From assembly GCA_016209865.1 (NCBI GenBank), contig JACQVL010000088.1, positions 1-17,358 of the forward strand: a stretch of 17,358 nucleotides of DNA, written 5' to 3'. The translations under genes and the position numbers were made by a program. This DNA is from Candidatus Latescibacterota bacterium (GTDB taxonomy: Bacteria > JAAXHH01 > JACQVL01). How positions within the stretch are numbered: position 1 is the first letter of the stretch; every line of letters starts with the position of its first letter. A model generated the notes under the pieces. It saw nothing but the letters and a program-made list of their open reading frames with translations, was not told where the DNA came from and did no database searches. Shown piece by piece: positions 1 through 5,567 of the stretch.

Positions 1-13
1 TCGGTAAAAACCT

Positions 14-69
14 GTAGGGACGAATCTTGTATTCGCCCCGATGCGGGCGATCACAAGGATCGCCCCTAC
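14..69. repeat. Compound palindromic repeat with two hairpins
   Basis: The ends GTAGGG (14-19) and CCCTAC (64-69) are inverted copies. Inside are two further hairpins. CGAAT (21-25) pairs with ATTCG (31-35) and is extended by GGG/CCC across a bulged A. GGGCGATC (45-52) pairs perfectly with GATCGCCC (58-65) over a 5-base loop. The outer GTAGGG...CCCTAC ends suggest a dispersed intergenic element or non-autonomous mobile repeat. Similar motifs recur at 4418-4455, 8707-8732 and 9993-10013. A role in transcription is not shown. Confidence 0.6.
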
Positions 70-137
70 GGATGACCTGTTTTGATCATCAAATCTCATA
101 AGAAAGAGTGGCTATCTGTTTTTATTCTTTCCTGAAC

Positions 138-165
138 CCCCAATCCCCAATCCCGTATCCCGGGT
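138..165 (+). repeat. Short tandem heptamer array, CCCCAAT family
   Basis: Four consecutive 7-base units are visible: CCCCAAT, CCCCAAT, CCCGTAT and CCCGGGT, the last two degenerate. This unit resembles the short tandemly repeated repetitive (STRR) heptamers known from filamentous cyanobacteria; that likeness is from memory. The array ends 9 bases before the first start codon and occupies the place where a ribosome binding site would be expected. Confidence 0.55.
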
Positions 166-174
166 CTATCACGT

Positions 175-1203
175 ATGCGCTTCGTCCATCCTGACTATCT
201 GTACGCGCTCAGCCTGATCCCGGTCCTGTTCATCTTCTACGCCGTTTCGTTCCGGCAGAAGGCCAGGGCGTTAGCGCGATTCGGCAGTCCGGCCCTCCTG
301 GCCAAGATGGCGATCAGCTCCAGCAGCCGGCGGCAACGCCTGAAGGCGGGACTGATCCTCACCGGACTGGCGCTGTGCATCGTGGCCCTGGCCCGGCCGC
401 AGCTCGGGACGAAGGTGGAAATCGTCAAACGCCAGGGGATCGACCTGGTCATCGCCCTCGACGTCTCCAACAGCATGCTGGCGGAAGATGTCAAGCCGAA
501 CCGGCTCGAACGCGCGAAGCATGCCATCCGGAGCCTGATCGACAAGCTCCAGGGAGACCGGGTCGGGCTGGTGGTGTTCGCCGGCACCGCGTTCTTGCAG
601 TGCCCGTTGACATCCGACTACGGCACGGTGTCCCTTTTCCTGGACGGCGTCGACACGGAGACGATCTCGGAGCAGGGGACGGCCCTCGGAGATGCGCTGC
701 GGGCGGCGATGTCCACGTTCAACCAGCAGGAACGGAAGCACAAGGCGGTGATCCTGTTGACCGACGGGGAGGATCAGGGGAGCGAGCCGGTCGAAGCCGC
801 GCAAGAGGCAGCCAACCAGGGGATTTATGTGTACACGATCGGCATCGGCAGCCCGACGGGCGAACCCATTCCCATCCGGAACCCGGACGGGAGCGTCGCC
901 GGGTATAAACAGGATCGAACGGGGGAGGTAGTGATGAGCCAGTTAGACGACCTCACCTTAGAGAAGATCGCCAGCCTGACGAACGGCAAATACTACCGGT
1001 CGACCCTCGACGAGTCGGAGCTGGATCAGGTCTACGGCGACATCGCGGCGATGGAGAAGAAAGAGTTTGAGTCGAAAGAATTCTCGCAATATGAAGAACG
1101 CTACCAGTTCCTGCTCTTAGTCGGGTTAGTGTTGTTGAGCCTGGAGATGATGCTGACGGACCGCGCGAAGGTGAAGCGGGAATGGGCCGGACGGTTTGAA
1201 TAA
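175..1203 (+). CDS. batB: VWA-domain membrane protein, BatB/BatA-like
   Basis: Membrane-anchored von Willebrand factor A protein of the Bat (Bacteroides aerotolerance) family, 342 residues, the usual length. Two hydrophobic segments (about residues 10-26 and 58-75) precede the VWA domain, and a third near 311-327 closes the protein. The metal-ion-dependent adhesion site is intact: DVSNS at 96-100 (D96, S98, S100), a Thr in QGTA at 169, and TDGED at 196-200. The N-terminus FVHPDYLYALSLIPVL is typical of BatA/BatB, so ATG 175 is right although no SD is visible. It is followed after 4 bases by the TPR gene. BatA and BatB are hard to tell apart; I choose BatB because a BatC-like gene follows. The family is thought to work in an envelope complex, but its biochemical role is unsettled. 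Confidence 0.85.
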   Translation: MRFVHPDYLYALSLIPVLFIFYAVSFRQKARALARFGSPALLAKMAISSSSRRQRLKAGLILTGLALCIVALARPQLGTKVEIVKRQGIDLVIALDVSNSMLAEDVKPNRLERAKHAIRSLIDKLQGDRVGLVVFAGTAFLQCPLTSDYGTVSLFLDGVDTETISEQGTALGDALRAAMSTFNQQERKHKAVILLTDGEDQGSEPVEAAQEAANQGIYVYTIGIGSPTGEPIPIRNPDGSVAGYKQDRTGEVVMSQLDDLTLEKIASLTNGKYYRSTLDESELDQVYGDIAAMEKKEFESKEFSQYEERYQFLLLVGLVLLSLEMMLTDRAKVKREWAGRFE

Positions 1204-1207
1204 GGCA

Positions 1208-1882
1208 ATGATGATGTTTCTTCTTCTTTTCCTCGCCTTCTCTCTCTTCGACCGTCTGTTCGGACAACCGGCGGCGGCGCTGAACGCGAAGGGAAACGAA
1301 CACTACCGGGCGAAGCGGTACGACGAGGCGCTGAACGCGTACCGGGCCGCCCAGCTCAAACAGCCGGAGTCGGCGGCGCTGCACTCCAACATCGGGAATA
1401 CCCTCTACCGTCAGGGCCGGTACGACGACGCGCTCCAGCAGTACCGCCAGGCGACGGCCGGGCCAAAGCCGCTCAACGCGCAGGCGCACTACAACACCGG
1501 GAATACTCTCTACCGGACGGGCAAACTGGACGAGGCAGTCGAGGCGTACAAGCGAACCCTGCGCATCCTCCCGAACGACGCGGATGCGAAATTCAACCTC
1601 GAATTCATCAAGCGACAGATGCAGCAACGACAAAAGCCGCCGCAGCAGCAACGACAGAAACCGTCGGAGGATCGCCCCCAGCAGGACGAACAGCCGCAAC
1701 CCCGGCAACCACAACCGGAACAGCAGAAGGCCCAGCAGCCACAGCCGGTGAGACCGGGAGAGATGACACAGGAGGAGGCGGAACGACTCCTCAACGCGTT
1801 GAATCAATCAGAGCAAGACGTCCAGAAACAACGACGCAAACAAACACCGACCAGGCCGCGACGTTCGGAGAAGGATTGGTAG
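1208..1882 (+). CDS. batC: TPR-repeat protein, BatC-like
   Basis: Tetratricopeptide protein of about 224 residues. A hydrophobic N-terminus (MMMFLLLFLAF) suggests a signal or anchor and hence a periplasmic location. About three TPR units span residues 25-140 (NAKGNEHYRAKRYDEALNAY, then two copies with IGNTLYRQGRYDDALQQY and TGNTLYRTGKLDEAVEAY). A long Gln/Pro-rich linker follows, then an EEAERLLNAL-type helix that recurs at the C-termini of BatC proteins. Three ATGs occur in a row at 1208, 1211 and 1214, with a weak TAAGG at 1201-1205; a TTG at 1196 would overlap the upstream gene and is less likely. It lies between batB (4-base gap) and the kinase gene (3-base gap), so it is almost certainly cotranscribed. 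The TPRs probably hold Bat proteins together. Confidence 0.8.
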   Translation: MMMFLLLFLAFSLFDRLFGQPAAALNAKGNEHYRAKRYDEALNAYRAAQLKQPESAALHSNIGNTLYRQGRYDDALQQYRQATAGPKPLNAQAHYNTGNTLYRTGKLDEAVEAYKRTLRILPNDADAKFNLEFIKRQMQQRQKPPQQQRQKPSEDRPQQDEQPQPRQPQPEQQKAQQPQPVRPGEMTQEEAERLLNALNQSEQDVQKQRRKQTPTRPRRSEKDW

Positions 1883-1885
1883 CCG

Positions 1886-3298
1886 ATGATCGTCATGAAA
1901 TTCGGCGGGACGTCCGTCGGGACGGTCGAGGCGCTTCAGCAGGTCGCCCGGATCGTCGCCCAGTCCCGCCATCTCCAGCCGGTCGTCGTCGTCTCCGCCA
2001 TGAGCGGGGTGACGGACACGCTCCGCGCGATCGCGGCAGATGCATCTCAGGGGAATCGCGCCGACGTCCAGTGCCGGATCGAGGACCTGCGTGCCCGGCA
2101 CACCTCCACCGTGTCGGCCCTGCTGTCGACCCAGGAGCGAGAGGGGATGGTGGAGACAGTCACCTATCTGATCGACGAACTGGAGAACGTCTGTCACGGC
2201 ATCACTCTGCTACAGGAATTGAGCCCGCGCACGATCGACCTGGTCAGCTCGTTCGGGGAACGGCTGTCCGCGCCGCTCGTCTCTGCCGTCCTCCGGGAGC
2301 AGGGTGTCCCGTCCACGCCGTACGATGCCCGGTTGTCCATCAAGACGGACGATCGTTACACCGAGGCTGAGGTCGATTTCGCCGAGACGAACTCTCGTTT
2401 AGTCGAGGGACTCCGGCCGGCGGTCGACGCGGGGACCATCCCGGTCATCACCGGGTTCATCGGCTCGACGCAGCACGACGTGACGACGACCCTCGGCCGG
2501 GGCGCGTCGGATTACACCGCCGCCATCGTCGGGAGCGCGCTCAAGGCGGATGAAATCTGGATCTGGACGGACGTGGACGGGGCGATGACCGCCGACCCGC
2601 GGATCGTCAGCGAAGCGCGGGTCTTAGCGAAGATCAGCTACCAGGAAGCGGCCGAGATGTCGTACTTCGGCGCGAAAGTCCTCCATCCGAAAACGATGCT
2701 GCCCGCGGTCAAGGACCGGATTCCCATCCGGATCAAGAACACCTTCAACCCGTCCACCACGGGCACGCTCATCTCCGAGGAGACGGTCTCCTCTCCGCTT
2801 GGGGTGAAGACGGTGACGAACATCGACCATGTCTGCCTGGTCACGATCGAGGGCAGCGGGCTGATCGGGATGCCGGACACTCCGGCGCGGGTGTTCAAGA
2901 CGACCGCTCAGCATCAGGTGAACCTCATCATGTTCACTCAGGCGTCGTCCGAGCATGATATCTGTCTGGTGATTCTCGACAAGGAAAGCGACACGGTCGT
3001 CAAAGCCCTCCTGTCGGAGTTCCGGCACGAACTGGAGCGCGGGAGCTTAGAGGCGATCACCGTCCAGCCGGACATCGCGGTCGTGGCGGTTGTCGGGGAG
3101 GGCATGAAGGGAACGCCGGGGATCGCGGCGCGGACGTTCGGCGCGTTGGGGGCGCATCGGATCAACATCATCGCCATCGCGCAAGGGTCGTCGGAGTTGA
3201 ACATCTCGTTCGTCGTCGACCGCAAAGAATTGAAGGAAACCGTCCGGTTGGTTCATAGCGCGTTCGAGCTGGATAAATCAGTGACGAGTGACAAGTGA
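1886..3298 (+). CDS. lysC: Aspartate kinase (aspartokinase), ThrA N-half type
   Basis: Phosphorylates aspartate to 4-phospho-aspartate, the committed step toward lysine, threonine and methionine; cytoplasmic. The 470-residue protein opens with the KFGGTSVG motif (residues 5-12). It keeps SAMSGVTDTL, SSFGERLSAPL, the TTLGRGASDYTAA loop and the WTDVDG and ADPR substrate/nucleotide segments. Two ACT regulatory domains fill roughly residues 310-465, so feedback inhibition is likely. ATG 1886 has AAGGA at 1871-1875; ATG 1895 is an alternative. The last residues (SVTSDK) and the UGA stop are encoded by a heptamer repeat. The homoserine dehydrogenase continues in the same frame straight after the stop. 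Length and order match the first half of the bifunctional enzyme ThrA. The symbol lysC is generic; isozyme specificity cannot be read from the sequence. Confidence 0.93.
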   Translation: MIVMKFGGTSVGTVEALQQVARIVAQSRHLQPVVVVSAMSGVTDTLRAIAADASQGNRADVQCRIEDLRARHTSTVSALLSTQEREGMVETVTYLIDELENVCHGITLLQELSPRTIDLVSSFGERLSAPLVSAVLREQGVPSTPYDARLSIKTDDRYTEAEVDFAETNSRLVEGLRPAVDAGTIPVITGFIGSTQHDVTTTLGRGASDYTAAIVGSALKADEIWIWTDVDGAMTADPRIVSEARVLAKISYQEAAEMSYFGAKVLHPKTMLPAVKDRIPIRIKNTFNPSTTGTLISEETVSSPLGVKTVTNIDHVCLVTIEGSGLIGMPDTPARVFKTTAQHQVNLIMFTQASSEHDICLVILDKESDTVVKALLSEFRHELERGSLEAITVQPDIAVVAVVGEGMKGTPGIAARTFGALGAHRINIIAIAQGSSELNISFVVDRKELKETVRLVHSAFELDKSVTSDK

Positions 3299-3309
3299 CG
3301 AGTGAAAAA
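3279..3309 (+). repeat. Heptamer array AGTGACR, copy 1, at the lysC-hom junction
   Basis: Three units (AGTGACG 3280-3286, AGTGACA 3287-3293, AGTGACG 3294-3300) are followed by a partial fourth (AGTGA). The 31-base block recurs at 8278-8308 with one mismatch. Every unit contains TGA and the period is 7, so three units place a TGA in all three forward reading frames. The copy here provides the lysC stop codon (3296-3298) and a possible GTG start (3302) for the next gene. Confidence 0.85.
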
Positions 3310-3319
3310 CAAGGATTTC

Positions 3320-4411
3320 ATGAGAACCTTCCATCTTTTCCAGTTCGGTAAGGGGAACATCGGCGTGGCGCTGATCGCGCAGATGATCCACCAGCAGCAA
3401 GCTCTGGAAACGCAGTACGGGGTGCGCCTCGAGTACGTCGGGGTGTGCGGGCGCGAGCGGGCGACGATCGACCCCAACGGCCTGAACCGGGCGCTGGAAC
3501 TGAGCAACGGCCGGATCGACAGCATCGTCACCCTTCACCCGAAGAGTCGCGTCCACCACGGGTTCCGCTGGTTGATCGACGAAGTCCAGCGGCTGGACAT
3601 CCCCGACCTGCTCGTCATCGACCTGACCGCCTCGGAACTGACCCCGCTGCATCTGATGTGTCTTCAGCAGGGCATCCCGGTGGTGACGGCCAATAAGAAG
3701 CCCGTCTCCGATGACTACGAGGTGTACGCCGAACTCCAGCGACTCGGCCGGTCGGGTAAACAGTTATACTGGTACGAAGCGACCGTCGGCGCAGGACTGC
3801 CGGTCATCAGCACCCTGCGGGAGATCGTCGTCACCGGGGACGCCGTCGTGGAGATCATCGGATGTCTGAGCGGGACGCTGGGGTACATCTGTTCCCAGCT
3901 CGACACCGGACGGCGCTTCTCCGAGATCGTGCGCGAAGCGAAGGCGCGCGGGTACACCGAACCCGACCCGAGGGATGACCTCAGCGGGATGGACGTGGCC
4001 CGGAAGGCGCTCATCCTCGCCCGCGAGATCGGCTCCACCCTCAACCTGGCCGACGTGCACGTCGAGAGCATGATCTCCGACGTCCTGGCGCAGACCGGGA
4101 CGGCCGAGGAGTTCATGAAGCGCATCCGGCTTGAGGACGATAGCTACGAGGCACGCGTGGAGGACAGCCGGCGCCGTGGCGAAGTCCTGCGGTACGTGGC
4201 GACGGTGCACGACGGCCGGTGCGAGGTCGGCCTGCGGAGCGTCCTGAAGGACAGCCCGGCCGGCAACCTGTCCGGTCCGGACAACCTGCTTGCGTTCCGC
4301 ACGGCGCGGTATTCGGACAACCTGCTCGTCATCCGGGGACCCGGCGCGGGCGCGCAGGTCACCGCCGCGGGCGTGTTCGGCGACATCCTGAAGGCAGCGG
4401 GAGTGAGATAG
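3320..4411 (+). CDS. hom: Homoserine dehydrogenase, ThrA C-half type, without ACT domain
   Basis: NAD(P)H-dependent reduction of aspartate semialdehyde to homoserine, the branch point to threonine and methionine. From ATG 3320 the protein has 363 residues. A Rossmann motif GKGNIG lies at 10-15, ANKK at 124-127, VGAGLP at 156-161, and the family signature GYTEPDPRDDLSGMDVARK at 211-229, including the conserved Glu, Asp and Lys of the active site. The signature closely matches the C-terminal half of E. coli ThrA as I recall it. Gram-positive-style Hom proteins are about 430 residues with a C-terminal ACT domain, which is absent here. ATG 3320 has AAGGA only 4 bases upstream; GTG 3302 is possible but would translate repeat sequence. 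It lies in frame with lysC. Confidence 0.92.
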   Translation: MRTFHLFQFGKGNIGVALIAQMIHQQQALETQYGVRLEYVGVCGRERATIDPNGLNRALELSNGRIDSIVTLHPKSRVHHGFRWLIDEVQRLDIPDLLVIDLTASELTPLHLMCLQQGIPVVTANKKPVSDDYEVYAELQRLGRSGKQLYWYEATVGAGLPVISTLREIVVTGDAVVEIIGCLSGTLGYICSQLDTGRRFSEIVREAKARGYTEPDPRDDLSGMDVARKALILAREIGSTLNLADVHVESMISDVLAQTGTAEEFMKRIRLEDDSYEARVEDSRRRGEVLRYVATVHDGRCEVGLRSVLKDSPAGNLSGPDNLLAFRTARYSDNLLVIRGPGAGAQVTAAGVFGDILKAAGVR

Positions 4412-4417
4412 GAATGG

Positions 4418-4455
4418 AGGGGCGAAGCATTCGCTTCCGCGAATGCTTCGCCCTT
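4418..4455 (+). repeat. Perfect long hairpin between hom and asd
   Basis: GGGCGAAGCATTCGC (4420-4434) pairs without mismatch with GCGAATGCTTCGCCC (4439-4453) around the loop TTCC. A G-T wobble and an A-T pair extend the stem to 17 positions. It begins 6 bases after the hom stop and ends 2 bases before the asd ribosome binding site. No T-run follows, so it does not look like a simple intrinsic terminator. It could be an mRNA stabiliser or processing site, a translational control element for asd, or a dispersed repeat of the GGGCGAA...TTCGCCC type. Confidence 0.8.
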
Positions 4456-4471
4456 ACAAAGGAGCGTCTTT

Positions 4472-5527
4472 ATGCCCATCCGTGTCGGCATTTTAGGGGC
4501 GACCGGCGCAGTCGGTCAGCGGTTCGTGCAGTTGTTGGACGGCCATCCGTGGTTCACCGTCACCGCCCTCGCCGCGTCCGAGCGGTCGGCCGACAAGCCC
4601 TATGGCGAGACGGTCAACTGGCGGCTCGAGACAGACATCCCGGCGTACGCCCGGTCGATGGTCGTCCAGCCGTGCGAGCCGGGCTTAGCATGCGACCTCG
4701 TCTTCTCTGGCCTCGACTCGAAAGTCGCCGGCCCGATCGAGGAGGCGTTCGCTCAGGCCGGGTACCCGGTCATCAGCAACTCGAAGAACCATCGGATGGA
4801 TGAGGATGTGCCGCTGCTCATCCCGGAGGTGAACCCAGACCACACCGCCATCATCCCCCATCAGCGACAGCGGCGGGGGTACGGCCGGGGGTTCATCGTG
4901 ACCAACCCGAACTGCACCAGCGTCGGGCTGACGATGGCGCTCAAGCCGCTCGCCGACCGGTTCGGGATCACGACGGTGGCGGTCACGACGATGCAGGCGC
5001 TCTCCGGCGCGGGGTATCCGGGCGTCGCCTCCCTCGACATCCTCGACAACGTCTTCCCGTACATCGGGGATGAAGAGGAGAAGATGGAGCGGGAGCCGCT
5101 GAAGCTCTTGGGACGTTGTGATGGGACTGAATTTACCCCGGCGCCGATCGCCATCAGCGCGCAATGTAATCGCGTGCACGTGAAGGACGGCCATCTCGAA
5201 TGTGTCTCCGTCGCCCTCAGCGACCGGACGGACGAGGCGGCGGTCGCGGAGACGTTCCGGTGGTTCACCGCGCTCCCGCAGGAACTGCGGTTGCCGTTTG
5301 CGCCCGCGCAGCCGGTGGTCGTCCGTGACGAGAAAGACCGCCCGCAGCCCCGGTACGACCGGGACGCCGGGAACGGGATGTCAGTCGTCGTCGGCCGCAT
5401 CCGGCGATGCCCGGTGCTCGACTTCAAATTTTTGGTGCTCGTCCACAACACCATTCGCGGCGCGGCGGGCGCGGCGGTGTTGAACGCGGAGCTGCTGAAG
5501 GCGCAGGGGTATATCGGTGGTCGGTGA
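4472..5527 (+). CDS. asd: Aspartate-semialdehyde dehydrogenase (archaeal/fungal-type)
   Basis: Reduces 4-phospho-aspartate with NADPH to aspartate semialdehyde, the step between the kinase and homoserine dehydrogenase encoded just upstream. 351 residues. The Rossmann motif GATGAVGQRF lies at 9-18. The catalytic Cys148 is in TNPNCTS, QALSGAGYPG at 175-184 is the flexible active-site loop, and the substrate-binding and catalytic segment NRVHVKDGH spans 233-241. HNTIRGAAGAAVLNAELL near the end is typical of the branch found in archaea, fungi and some bacteria. ATG 4472 has AAAGGAG at 4458-4464. The last codons (GGR) and the TGA stop lie inside a GGTGRTC heptamer array. Confidence 0.94.
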   Translation: MPIRVGILGATGAVGQRFVQLLDGHPWFTVTALAASERSADKPYGETVNWRLETDIPAYARSMVVQPCEPGLACDLVFSGLDSKVAGPIEEAFAQAGYPVISNSKNHRMDEDVPLLIPEVNPDHTAIIPHQRQRRGYGRGFIVTNPNCTSVGLTMALKPLADRFGITTVAVTTMQALSGAGYPGVASLDILDNVFPYIGDEEEKMEREPLKLLGRCDGTEFTPAPIAISAQCNRVHVKDGHLECVSVALSDRTDEAAVAETFRWFTALPQELRLPFAPAQPVVVRDEKDRPQPRYDRDAGNGMSVVVGRIRRCPVLDFKFLVLVHNTIRGAAGAAVLNAELLKAQGYIGGR

Positions 5528-5539
5528 TCGGTGGTCGGT
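5516..5539 (+). repeat. Heptamer array GGTGRTC at the asd-batD junction
   Basis: Units GGTGGTC (5516-5522), GGTGATC (5523-5529) and GGTGGTC (5530-5536) are followed by GGT. It overlaps the 3' end of asd and supplies the asd stop codon TGA (5525-5527). A GTG at 5517 inside the array opens an in-frame extension of the next gene, but that would translate only repeat sequence. Related copies lie at 8256-8269, 8371-8405 (inverted) and 11165-11178 (degenerate). Confidence 0.85.
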
Positions 5540-5567
5540 TTCATGGGCGGGCAATGGGCATGGCACG

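Larger units (their letters stand above)
1..174. other. Intergenic leader of the Bat cluster, filled with repeats
   Basis: No gene is visible here. Bases 1-11 match the flank that follows a heptamer array near 8364-8374 on the opposite strand, so the window edge probably cuts the end of another such array. A compound palindrome follows at 14-69, then an AT-richer stretch (about 78-130), then a CCCCAAT-type heptamer array (138-165) that runs almost to the start codon at 175. I found no convincing -35/-10 pair and no Shine-Dalgarno (SD) sequence in front of 175. The promoter may lie left of the window. Confidence 0.6.

Noticed and set aside
953-1807. 284-codon minus-strand open frame opposite batB and batC
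   Set aside because: Its Leu/Arg-repetitive translation simply mirrors the Gln/Pro-rich batC linker.
3296-3298. Genome-wide recoding of UGA to an amino acid
   Set aside because: Many genes here (asd, batD, dgt, DinB, DUF1080 and others) end naturally at TGA, so UGA is an ordinary stop; only local readthrough remains possible.
3279-3309. Phase-variable switching of the lysC-hom fusion by gain or loss of single heptamers
   Set aside because: With three or more units every frame meets a TGA, and with one or two units hom is out of frame. Only complete loss of three units gives a fusion, so simple slippage would not toggle it.
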